A DNA stretch of 64,000 bases from Woeseiaceae bacterium (GTDB taxonomy: Bacteria; Pseudomonadota; Gammaproteobacteria; Steroidobacterales; Woeseiaceae): positions 134,040 through 198,039 of the forward strand of contig JAJFKU010000052.1 of assembly GCA_021773035.1 (NCBI GenBank). The letters are read 5' to 3'. The notes beneath the pieces were generated by a model. That model did not search any database. It was given only the letters and a program-made list of their open reading frames with translations, and was not told where the DNA came from. The translations under genes were made by a program, and so were the position numbers. Numbering within the stretch: the first letter of the stretch is position 1; each line of letters starts with the position of its first letter. This document shows, piece after piece, positions 1 through 7,542 of this stretch.

Positions 1-1
1 C

Positions 2-331
2 ATGCAGGAAGCGACGACGCTGGTCGTCAATATCACGACGCGACAGGATGTCGGTCCGCGGCTTGCGTCGCAGCGCGACGAACTGTCGCGTCTTCTGAAA
101 CGTGCGGCTACGCCGTTGCCGGTGCAGCTCGTGTCGGATAATTTTACTGATGTCTCGGTCTACAGGATCGGTAGACTGGGCAACTTCACGAGAAAAGAAC
201 TGAACCTGCGCCCCGGAACCTATGTTGTCGTTGGGTCGCGACCCGGCTATCGCGACGTGCGGCTTGAGTTCCGGGTTGCCCCGGAAGAGGACATCGGGCC
301 TGTCGTTGTTCAGTGTGAGGAGAAGATTTGA
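2..331 (+). CDS. C-terminal part of a hypothetical PEGA-like protein (5' cut by window)
   Basis: The reading frame is open to the left edge, so this is most likely the tail of a longer protein and the ATG at base 2 is not necessarily its start. The visible 109 residues contain a short beta-rich stretch (KELNLRPGTYVVVGSRPGYR) that resembles a PEGA repeat, a surface-exposed beta module often found after membrane helices or kinase domains. The stop codon overlaps the TTG start of the next gene by 4 bases, so it is the first visible member of the vWA/FHA operon. The missing upstream part could be a kinase or another FHA/PEGA protein, but nothing in the window shows this. Confidence 0.6.
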   Translation: MQEATTLVVNITTRQDVGPRLASQRDELSRLLKRAATPLPVQLVSDNFTDVSVYRIGRLGNFTRKELNLRPGTYVVVGSRPGYRDVRLEFRVAPEEDIGPVVVQCEEKI

Positions 332-2754
332 GTTTCGACAAGCTGGTTATCAGGGATGTAGAGGGTGAGCGCCACTTTACACAGGAACAACTGCCACTGC
401 GTGTTGGCACAGGCGGTGACTGTCAGTTGCGATTACCAGGCCCTGGTGGCGAGCCGGTAGCGCTGCTGGACCTGCTCGATGGCCTGCCGATCGTGCAGCC
501 GGTCGGACGAAATACATCCCTGCACTTCAACGGTGCACCGCTTGAAGCAAGTCGTCGCCTCGTGGATGGTGACGTACTGCAGTTCTTCGGTAGCGAAATT
601 CGCTTCCACGTCGGCGACGACGGCGTCGCTGTCGACGTGCGGCTTGAGGACAGCGCCTATGTCACGCAGCCGCCGGAGGCGGCGGACGATGCCGATCGCC
701 CGGACGATGAATCAATCGCGCCAACCGCTTTTCGCCGCGCCGCCGCGAGCAGTGCGGCAAACCTTCAGTCCAGACGCAGTCCGCTGAAGATGATCGTTGG
801 GGGCGGGCTGCTGGTGTTGCTGTCGATGTCCTACCTGCTGTTCACGTCCAAATCGGTCGAGTTCGAGATCGATCCGGGACAACCGGACGCATTCGATATT
901 TCAGGCGGCTGGTTTCGCCTGCCCATTGGCGACCGGGTCTTGTTGCGCACGGGCAACTACACGGTAAACGTAGAAAAAGAGGGCTACTACGCCATTGGGC
1001 AGACTTTTGTTGTCGGCGATGAGCAGTCGATGACAGTGCGACTTAGGATGCGCAAAAAACCGGGTCGGCTGACGGTCGTTACCGAACCGGTTGTCGATGC
1101 GGTGGTTACTGTCGACAATTCTCTGGTTGGCAAGGCACCTTATGGCCCGGTAGAGCTTGAACCGGGCGAGCATACGGTGCGGGTTGAGTCGGATCGTTTT
1201 CTGCCGTTCAGCGACTTCGTCACGGTTACCGGACTGGATCAGCTCGAAAGCCTGCATGTGCAGTTAACCCCTCGCTGGGCGGAGGTCGAAGTCCGTTCGG
1301 AGCCGCCAGGGGCGGCGGTCTTTTCCGGCGATGACGAACTTGGCGTTACTCCGGCAACGGTGCAGCTAATCGAGGGTATGCATGACCTGACAGTGATCAA
1401 GGATGGTTTCAGTGCCTGGGACGGCAACGTCGTCGCCGTGCCGAACGTCGGTCAGACACTGCCATTGATTCGCCTGCAGCCAGCGAATGCGCGCCTGCTG
1501 GTGAATACCATTCCCCGCGGTGCGAACATCACGGTGAATGGTCGTTACCGCGGCCAGTCGCCAATGACATTGTCGCTATCGCCGGGTATCGACTACCAAA
1601 TCGGTATGTCGAAAGCGGGCTACGGTGTGACCAGTCGAAATCTTCGCCTGGAGTCTGCAGCGAGCGAAGCTATTACCGTCGATCTGTCCGCTCGCGTCGG
1701 TACGCTCACGCTGATTGTCGAGCCTGCCGATGCGACAGTCTATGTCGGCGGTCGCGCGCGGGGAACCGGCAAGACAATCCTGCGCCTGAGTTCCGCACCA
1801 CATCGTATTGAAGTTAAGCGTCAGGGGTTTCTTGACTGGTCGAGAACCATCACGCCGCGGCCCGGATATCCGCAAACGGTAACGGCTCAGCTCCGGTCGT
1901 TGCAGGCAGTTGCCCGTGACTCCGTTGCCAGAACAGCTGAGACTTCGGCCGGGCAGACGATGCGTCGTGTCGAGGGTGGCACTTTTTCAATGGGTGCGTC
2001 GCGCGCGGAAAACGGGCGTAGAGCCAACGAAGTTATTCGTCCGGTGACGATTTCGTCTCCTTTTCTGATTAGCGAGCATGAAGTCACCAACAAAGAGTTT
2101 GCGGAGTTTCGCAAGAACCACGATTCCGGTGCCGACGTGCACCCGGTGCTCGCCGCCGACGGCAATCCGGTTGCCAACGTGAGTTGGGCCGATGCGGTGC
2201 AGTACTGCAACTGGCTGAGCAAAAGGGAAGGTCGTACGCCAGCGTATAAACAGGAATTCGGTAAATGGGTTACCGTGTATCCGTTCACCGACGGCTATCG
2301 CCTGCCCACCGAGGCTGAATGGGCGTGGGCGATTCGCTATGCAGAGCGTCCCGTTCCGCGTAAGTTCCCCTGGGGTAAGGACTGGCCGCCACCAAAGGAG
2401 AGCGGTAACTACGCGGACTTGACAGCGCGCCAGCTGGTTCCTTCCATTATTCCCAAATTCGATGACGGCTATGCATCGACAGCGCCGGTCGGTAGCTTCA
2501 AAGCCAATTCACTGGGCATATACGATGGTGGCGGCAACGTCGCCGAATGGGTCAATGACTGGTATACCGTGCCGACGCCGGGAGTCACAGAACCGGTCGT
2601 CGATCCGACGGGACCCGTGCGCGGTAACAGCCATGTGATACGCGGTTCAAGTTGGCGTCATGCCGGCTTTACGGAGATGCGCTTGAGTTACCGGGACTAC
2701 GGTACCGATCCGCGGGTCGACCTCGGGTTTCGAATCGCACGCAACGTTGATTAA
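328..2754 (+). CDS. FHA - transmembrane - PEGA repeats - FGE/sulfatase-modifying-like protein
   Basis: This 808-residue membrane protein starts at TTG 328, overlapping the previous stop as TTGA. Residues about 1-110 look like an FHA phosphothreonine-binding domain (LPLRVGTGGDCQLRLPG, then RNTSLHFNG and DGDVLQFFG). One membrane helix follows at about 155-175 (MIVGGGLLVLLSMSYLLF), so the FHA domain should be cytoplasmic and the rest periplasmic. Residues about 180-540 hold several PEGA repeats (for example RGANITVNGRYRGQSP). From residue 545 there is a formylglycine-generating-enzyme/PvdO-like domain (VEGGTFSMGASR, YRLPTEAEWAWA, VAEWVNDWY, RGSSWRHAG, DLGFRIAR). I do not see the C-terminal cysteine pair of catalytic FGE, so it may bind or modify something else. 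It probably relays a cytoplasmic phospho-signal to the envelope part of the operon. Domain calls are secure; the role is inferred. Confidence 0.85.
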   Translation: MSFDKLVIRDVEGERHFTQEQLPLRVGTGGDCQLRLPGPGGEPVALLDLLDGLPIVQPVGRNTSLHFNGAPLEASRRLVDGDVLQFFGSEIRFHVGDDGVAVDVRLEDSAYVTQPPEAADDADRPDDESIAPTAFRRAAASSAANLQSRRSPLKMIVGGGLLVLLSMSYLLFTSKSVEFEIDPGQPDAFDISGGWFRLPIGDRVLLRTGNYTVNVEKEGYYAIGQTFVVGDEQSMTVRLRMRKKPGRLTVVTEPVVDAVVTVDNSLVGKAPYGPVELEPGEHTVRVESDRFLPFSDFVTVTGLDQLESLHVQLTPRWAEVEVRSEPPGAAVFSGDDELGVTPATVQLIEGMHDLTVIKDGFSAWDGNVVAVPNVGQTLPLIRLQPANARLLVNTIPRGANITVNGRYRGQSPMTLSLSPGIDYQIGMSKAGYGVTSRNLRLESAASEAITVDLSARVGTLTLIVEPADATVYVGGRARGTGKTILRLSSAPHRIEVKRQGFLDWSRTITPRPGYPQTVTAQLRSLQAVARDSVARTAETSAGQTMRRVEGGTFSMGASRAENGRRANEVIRPVTISSPFLISEHEVTNKEFAEFRKNHDSGADVHPVLAADGNPVANVSWADAVQYCNWLSKREGRTPAYKQEFGKWVTVYPFTDGYRLPTEAEWAWAIRYAERPVPRKFPWGKDWPPPKESGNYADLTARQLVPSIIPKFDDGYASTAPVGSFKANSLGIYDGGGNVAEWVNDWYTVPTPGVTEPVVDPTGPVRGNSHVIRGSSWRHAGFTEMRLSYRDYGTDPRVDLGFRIARNVD

Positions 2755-2808
2755 CTTTAGCGGTCAGAATACTTAACGTGGTCCTACGGACTGACAGGAG
2801 GTCCTGAT

Positions 2809-3069
2809 ATGAAACGATTACTATTGGCACTGTTGCTGACCACGGCGATGGTTGTCTGGGCGCAGGAAGAGTCGGCCGAAGAAGAGGCGGTGAGCGGCCC
2901 GGCTGCGGAAACGACAGGCGAGACTGTCGCTGATGAGGCAGCGGACGACGAATTCGACGATCTTGAACTGGACGGCAATGAAGATCACACCGAAGAGGAC
3001 GACGACGTATTCAAACCATCTGACGTTGTGTCCTATCAGCAATCCGTGCCGTTTCCGGTCGACATTTAG
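2809..3069 (+). CDS. small acidic exported protein of unknown function
   Basis: This gene encodes 86 residues and has a strong ribosome binding site (AGGAGG at 2796-2801) eight bases before the ATG. Residues 1-19 form a clean signal peptide (MKRLLLALLLTTAMVVWAQ, cleavage after WA). The mature part is extremely rich in Glu and Asp, has no cysteine and ends in a hydrophobic tail (SVPFPVDI). It sits between the FHA-PEGA-FGE gene and the MotA/TolQ-like gene in the same direction, so it is likely a periplasmic accessory of that complex. I recognise no family. The low-complexity acidic composition would suit cation or partner binding, but that is inference. Confidence 0.7.
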   Translation: MKRLLLALLLTTAMVVWAQEESAEEEAVSGPAAETTGETVADEAADDEFDDLELDGNEDHTEEDDDVFKPSDVVSYQQSVPFPVDI

Positions 3070-3096
3070 GTAGTAACGCCAAAAGAGTCTGCGCTT

Positions 3097-3897
3097 ATGA
3101 ATAAAAAGAACATTCCCGTTGAATTCGTTTTTCAACTTTTCGCTTTGATTATCGCCATTATCATCGTTCACGCGTTCTACGTTTCGGTCGTCAGGCCAAC
3201 GGCCGCGCAGGTTATTGAAGAGCAAAATATGCGGGCTGCCGCGGACCCCGATTTCGTGCGTGATCGCAGTGCCTGGGTGCTGATCAAAGACCTGGAGCAG
3301 GAGTCGTGCTTCATTCTGATGTTCTGGGCGCTGGCGATCATGGGTTATAAGGCGGTGAAAGTCAGCGGTGAACGACGTCTGCTCGAGGTTGACCTCGTAC
3401 CGGTCGCCGAGGGCATGCGCATATTGCCCGAAGATACGCGTGAGTTTGCGCGCCAGGTTCAGGCTCTCCCGGAGGATCGACAACAGATGTTGTTGCCCAG
3501 AGCATTGCTTAACGCGTTGCGCCGGTTCAGTTCGACGCGCAGCATTCAGGACGTCTCCAGCAGTACGCATACGATTTGTGAATCGGAAGCGGATCGGCTT
3601 GAATCCGAGCTATCGATGATTCGCTATATTTCCTGGGCTATTCCGTCGATCGGTTTTATCGGCACAGTACGCGGTATCGGTGAAGCGCTGGCGCAGGCGG
3701 ACAAAGCTGTGAAAGGCGACATCGCGGGTGTTACGCAGAGCCTCGGTGTTGCGTTTAACTCCACCTTCATCGCATTGCTCATCAGTATTTTTCTGATGTT
3801 TCTTGTGCATCAATTGCAGCTCATGCAGGAACGACTGGTATTCGACAGTGAAAACTACTGTGACGAAAAAGTCATTCGCCACCTGAAGGCTGACTAG
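3097..3897 (+). CDS. MotA/TolQ/ExbB-type proton channel family protein
   Basis: The product is 266 residues with helices at about 9-30, 70-86, 177-200 and 215-245. The last two carry the family signature: PSIGFIGTVRGIGEAL matches the G-x-x-GTV-x-GI turn before TM2 of TolQ/ExbB, and SLGVAFNSTFIALLISIF matches the final channel helix with its conserved Thr. The long cytoplasmic loop between helices 2 and 3 (about 90-170) is charged, as in TolQ. This family forms a pentameric stator around a dimer of one-helix proteins (MotB, ExbD, TolR). No ExbD, TolR or MotB gene lies nearby. The only one-helix candidates in the operon are the two vWA proteins, so I infer those are its partners. Confidence 0.85.
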   Translation: MNKKNIPVEFVFQLFALIIAIIIVHAFYVSVVRPTAAQVIEEQNMRAAADPDFVRDRSAWVLIKDLEQESCFILMFWALAIMGYKAVKVSGERRLLEVDLVPVAEGMRILPEDTREFARQVQALPEDRQQMLLPRALLNALRRFSSTRSIQDVSSSTHTICESEADRLESELSMIRYISWAIPSIGFIGTVRGIGEALAQADKAVKGDIAGVTQSLGVAFNSTFIALLISIFLMFLVHQLQLMQERLVFDSENYCDEKVIRHLKAD

Positions 3898-3910
3898 GAA
3901 CAACTAGACT

Positions 3911-5275
3911 ATGGGTCTGCTCGCGGCACATCTGAACGATGCTGGAATTCTACTCGTCAATGACGAGAGAATTTTGTATCGCGAGCCGGGGTTCGCTCTG
4001 CTGGAGGACGATCACCTGATCACCGGCACAGAGGCATACATCAGTGCCAGTCTGAAGCCGCGCCGAATTCAGAATCACTACTGGTCGGAACTGCATACAG
4101 AGTCGTTGCCCGATCGACGTTTTCACCACATGAGCGCGGCGGATCTCGTCAGCCATCAACTCGAGCAGATATGGAAGCGGGTTGCTGCGCCTGGCGACCG
4201 CTTGGCGATTGCTGTGCCGCCGTACATGTCGAACGAAAACCTGGGCCTGTTGCTGGGTATTGCCAGCGAGCTGCAGATTCCGATTGTTGCGATGACGGAT
4301 GCAGCGGTCTGTGCAACCCGTCGTCACTACGAGCATGCGGTTCCCGTACATATCGACCTGAGCCTGCACAGCAGCCTGTTGAGCCGGCTGATGCAGGAAG
4401 GGCAGGTCCAGGTGGATCGTACCGAGGTTATTGAGGACAACGGCTTGCTGGTATTGCACGATCGTTGGCTGAAGATCATTGCGGACGCGTTTGTTCAGCA
4501 ATCGAGGTTTGACCCGCTGCATACCGCCGAAACAGAGCAGGTATTGCGTGACAGTATTCCGGACTGGCTGGCGCAGGCTTCGAGATCTGCAACGGTGCCC
4601 CTGGCTGTCGAGTACCGTGGCGTCAGTCACCATGCCGAAATAGAGTCGCTGGAACTGGTAGCGGCGGCCGGGCCTGTCTATCAGGCAATCGTCAGCAGTC
4701 TGCGCGCGCTTTTTCGAGCCGAGGAAACACCTGCAATTCAGCTCTCGGACCGAGCAGCGCGCATGCCGGGGCTGGCTGACACGCTAAAAACGCGGGTCGG
4801 CGGCGAGGTCTTCCTGCTGGAGCCGGGCGCGACGGCACGTGGTTTGATAAAGCGCTGCCAGGCAGTGGAAAACGGCGCTGGCGTGACCTTGTCGCGGCAT
4901 CTGCCGTGGGATCAGGCACCGGTGACCGTCGAAAGCGGCCGCTCCGGCGGTAACGGAGGGCGGCCGACCCACCTGCTGCTCGGACACAAGGCCTATAATC
5001 TGAAAGGAGCGCCCCTCGTCATGGGGTCACAAGCGGCCGACAACGAGCGCTGGCTGGACCTGCAACAGGAAATGCCCGGTTTGTCACGGCGGCATTGTGT
5101 CGTCAGTGCGGAAAACGGCCAGTTCATAGTGACGGACCACAGTCGCTACGGCACATTTCTCAACGGTCACCGCATCGATGGTTCCGCCGTGCTGCAGATC
5201 GGCGATCTCATTCGCATCGGTACGCCGGGTTTCGAATTGCGGCTAATTTCAGCGGAGGATCAAAGTGGCTCGTAA
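3911..5275 (+). CDS. degenerate Hsp70/actin-fold protein with C-terminal FHA domain
   Basis: The product has 454 residues. The N-terminal part (about 1-310) reads like a divergent ASKHA ATPase of the YegD/Hsp70 type. It has a domain start GLLAAHLNDAGILLVNDER, an IAVPPYMSNENLGLLLGIA segment like the Hsp70 helix that follows the Pro loop, and VPVHIDLSLHSSLLSRL where the second phosphate loop belongs. The glycine-rich phosphate loops are poorly kept, so ATP hydrolysis is doubtful. The C-terminal 80 residues are a textbook FHA domain (PGLSRRHCVVS, then RYGTFLNGHRI and IGDLIRIG), with the Arg, Ser-Arg-Arg-His and Asn-Gly elements needed for phosphothreonine. No signal peptide is visible, so it should be cytoplasmic. 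It overlaps the next gene by 11 bases. Confidence 0.75.
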   Translation: MGLLAAHLNDAGILLVNDERILYREPGFALLEDDHLITGTEAYISASLKPRRIQNHYWSELHTESLPDRRFHHMSAADLVSHQLEQIWKRVAAPGDRLAIAVPPYMSNENLGLLLGIASELQIPIVAMTDAAVCATRRHYEHAVPVHIDLSLHSSLLSRLMQEGQVQVDRTEVIEDNGLLVLHDRWLKIIADAFVQQSRFDPLHTAETEQVLRDSIPDWLAQASRSATVPLAVEYRGVSHHAEIESLELVAAAGPVYQAIVSSLRALFRAEETPAIQLSDRAARMPGLADTLKTRVGGEVFLLEPGATARGLIKRCQAVENGAGVTLSRHLPWDQAPVTVESGRSGGNGGRPTHLLLGHKAYNLKGAPLVMGSQAADNERWLDLQQEMPGLSRRHCVVSAENGQFIVTDHSRYGTFLNGHRIDGSAVLQIGDLIRIGTPGFELRLISAEDQSGS

Positions 5276-6362
5276 ACGACGCTCCGGTGAGATGTTCAGC
5301 ATGTCGTTTCTCGACTGCATGTGCTGCGGATTTGGCGCTGTGATTCTGTTTTTCATGATCATCAACTCGCAGAGCAAGGTTACGCCGACCGATCAAACCA
5401 GGGCCCTGCAGGCGGAAACGAATCGTTTGCAGGTCGAGGTTCTGGAAGGCCGCAAGAACCTGGCTTTGGCCCGCACGTCGATCCAGAAACTGAAGACCGA
5501 GGACGAGGAGGCGAAAGACCAGATTTCGATTATCGAGGCGCTGATCGCAGAGCTCAAGGCCGAGCTCGCCAAGTACGATAAGGACACGCTGGCAAAGATC
5601 GAACATATCGAAAAACTGCAAAGCGACATCAAATCGCTCGAAGATGAGGTCAAGCGCTTGCTGGCGTTGAAGAAAGAACAGGACGAGGCCGGCCAGCGAG
5701 TACGTTCATTTAAGGGCGAAGGTGACCGCCAGTACCTGACAGGCCTTAAGCTGGGTGGCGATCGAACGCTGATACTGGTCGACCGTTCTGCCAGCATGTT
5801 GCACGAGACTATCGTCAATATCCTGCGTCGCAAGAACCTGCCGGAGTCCGAGCAGGTGTTGTCGCGCAAATGGCGCCAGGTTGTCGCCAGCGTCGACTGG
5901 CTGACGTCGCAGTTCAAGCCGGAAAGCGAGTATCAGATATACATGTTCAACAATACCGTCGAGCCAGTCCTCAAAGGAACTGACGGTTTGTGGTTAAAGG
6001 CGGACGATGGCGATCAGCTGGACGAGGCAGTCAGACAGCTGCGCCGCACGGTACCTAAGAACGGTACGAATATGCACGCGGCATTTCAGATCGTTCGGGA
6101 TATGAACCCACGGCCCGACAACGTTATTCTTCTGGTCGACTCCATGCCGACGATGGACGCGGAGACTTCGACGAAAGCCGTTATCGGCGGCAACGAGCGG
6201 CTGAACCTGTTTTACAACGCTTCGAAGCTGATACCGAGCGGTATTCCCGTCAATATCATGTTGTATCCCATGGAAGGAGACTCGCAGGCCGCCGTATCGT
6301 TGTGGGCGCTTGCGCTGCAGACCCGGGGTTCCTTCATCAGCGTCAGTCGCGACTGGCCATAA
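5265..6362 (+). CDS. membrane-anchored von Willebrand A protein 1, putative stator partner
   Basis: The 365-residue product starts at GTG 5265 behind GGAGG (5254-5258). It has a basic N-terminus (MARKRRSGEM), one helix at about 15-35 (SFLDCMCCGFGAVILFFMII), a long charged coiled coil at about 45-150 and a vWA domain at about 160-365. The metal-site motif is DRSASM (D-x-S-x-S), with a GTNMHAAF segment supplying the second-loop Thr. The topology is N-inside with the vWA domain periplasmic, the same as MotB, ExbD and TolR. Asp17 falls at the start of the helix, where those proteins have the ion-carrying Asp (for example PFIDVM in ExbD). It pairs with the paralogue encoded 12 bases downstream and with the MotA/TolQ-like protein upstream. 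Fold and topology are clear; the motor role is inference. Confidence 0.85.
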   Translation: MARKRRSGEMFSMSFLDCMCCGFGAVILFFMIINSQSKVTPTDQTRALQAETNRLQVEVLEGRKNLALARTSIQKLKTEDEEAKDQISIIEALIAELKAELAKYDKDTLAKIEHIEKLQSDIKSLEDEVKRLLALKKEQDEAGQRVRSFKGEGDRQYLTGLKLGGDRTLILVDRSASMLHETIVNILRRKNLPESEQVLSRKWRQVVASVDWLTSQFKPESEYQIYMFNNTVEPVLKGTDGLWLKADDGDQLDEAVRQLRRTVPKNGTNMHAAFQIVRDMNPRPDNVILLVDSMPTMDAETSTKAVIGGNERLNLFYNASKLIPSGIPVNIMLYPMEGDSQAAVSLWALALQTRGSFISVSRDWP

Positions 6363-6374
6363 GGGGGACGCAGC

Positions 6375-7367
6375 ATGGCCAGACAGAGAAGAGATATACA
6401 AGCATTCAGTCTGTCGTTTCTGGACTGCATTTGCTGTGGCTTCGGCGCCATTATCCTGCTGCTGGTGCTCAGTAAGATTTACGAGCCCGTCGTCGTCGAA
6501 GAAGCAGAGCAGGACTTACAACGTTTGATTGCCTTGTTGCAGGAGGAACTCTTCGAGATTCGCGGCACATCGACGATTCTCGACCGCACGCTTAAGAAAG
6601 TGAAGTCCGAGGAGCAGGCGACAAAAACCTATCTCGGTAAGGTCGAGGGCGAACTGAGTACGATCGAGGGCCAGTACAAGGCCAGCAAGGAAGAGGAAGA
6701 CGAAACCGTCGACATCGGCGAGTTGAGTGCAGCGCGGCAAAGATTGTCCGAGGAACAAAAGCGCCTGCGGCCCTACTACCGGAGACCGGATGCAGACGCC
6801 GTCGCCGGAATCCCCGTCGACAGCGAGTACATCATCTTCGTCATCGATACGTCCGGCAGTATGCTCGACAGTAGCTGGACGCTGGCGCAACGCATGCTCA
6901 GGCAAACGCTGGAAGCGTATCCAACCGTCAAAGGCATTCAGGTCATGAACGATGACGGCGTCTATATGTTCCGGGACTTTCAGTCCCGATGGATGCCGGA
7001 CTCGCCGGGGCGCAGGCGCGCCATCGTGTCCAGAATGCAAAGCTGGAACGCGACCAGTGACAGTAATCCGGTCAACGGTATCGAAGCCGCGATTCGCGAT
7101 TTCAGAGCCGACGACAAGAAGATCAGCATTTACGTCTTCGGCGACGACTACCAGGGGGTGCGCAACGTCGACTCCGCGATGGCCGCGATTGACCGTCTGA
7201 ACAGACCCGGTCCTAATGGCGAGCGCCTGGTGCGGATTCATGGCGTTGGATTTCCAGGTCGCTTCGGCAGCGACCGGATACCGGATACCGCGGGCAGTTT
7301 TGCAACCTTCATGCGCGCCGTGTGTGCCAGCAACGGCGGTACCTTCGTTGCGCTCAGCGGCGGCTGA
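6375..7367 (+). CDS. membrane-anchored von Willebrand A protein 2, paralogue of the preceding protein
   Basis: The 330-residue product starts at ATG 6375 behind AAGGGGG. The first 32 residues repeat the layout of protein 1 position for position: MARQRR, then SFLDCICCGFGAIILLL at residues 14-30, with Asp17 and Cys18, 20 and 21 all at identical positions. A coiled coil follows (about 40-130), then a vWA domain whose metal motif is canonical (FVIDTSGSMLDSSW). Outside these parts the two proteins have diverged, which suggests a heterodimer rather than a recent duplicate. It is the last gene of the operon, and a hairpin with the form of a terminator lies directly after the stop. Metal-dependent ligand binding in the periplasm is expected for the vWA domain; the ligand is unknown. 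Confidence 0.85.
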   Translation: MARQRRDIQAFSLSFLDCICCGFGAIILLLVLSKIYEPVVVEEAEQDLQRLIALLQEELFEIRGTSTILDRTLKKVKSEEQATKTYLGKVEGELSTIEGQYKASKEEEDETVDIGELSAARQRLSEEQKRLRPYYRRPDADAVAGIPVDSEYIIFVIDTSGSMLDSSWTLAQRMLRQTLEAYPTVKGIQVMNDDGVYMFRDFQSRWMPDSPGRRRAIVSRMQSWNATSDSNPVNGIEAAIRDFRADDKKISIYVFGDDYQGVRNVDSAMAAIDRLNRPGPNGERLVRIHGVGFPGRFGSDRIPDTAGSFATFMRAVCASNGGTFVALSGG

Positions 7368-7369
7368 AG

Positions 7370-7401
7370 GGGGTCAGAGCCCTGGGGACTCTGAGCCCTT
7401 T
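7370..7401 (+). terminator. probable transcription terminator of the vWA/FHA operon
   Basis: GGGGTCAGAG (7370-7379) can pair with CTCTGAGCCC (7389-7398) with one internal mismatch and a nine-base loop, followed by TTT. The U tract is short, so termination strength is uncertain, but the position three bases after the last stop codon fits. Confidence 0.5.
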
Positions 7402-7542
7402 GGTATATTCTCCCGCCGCCATTTTTCGTCACAATTGATCGCCGGCTCTCCATCTTTGCGACCGGTCCCGACCGCTATTTGGGCGTGTAATTAATCCCGA
7501 AACCGGCCACCACCTGGCCACGACTATCGGAGGATTAAGAAC

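Noticed and set aside
328-7367. Type VI secretion or Zorya defence as the identity of the FHA/MotA-like operon
   Set aside because: There is no Hcp, VgrG, ImcF-like, sheath or ClpV gene, and no Zorya helicase or OmpA-tailed ZorB; the vWA proteins do not match either system.
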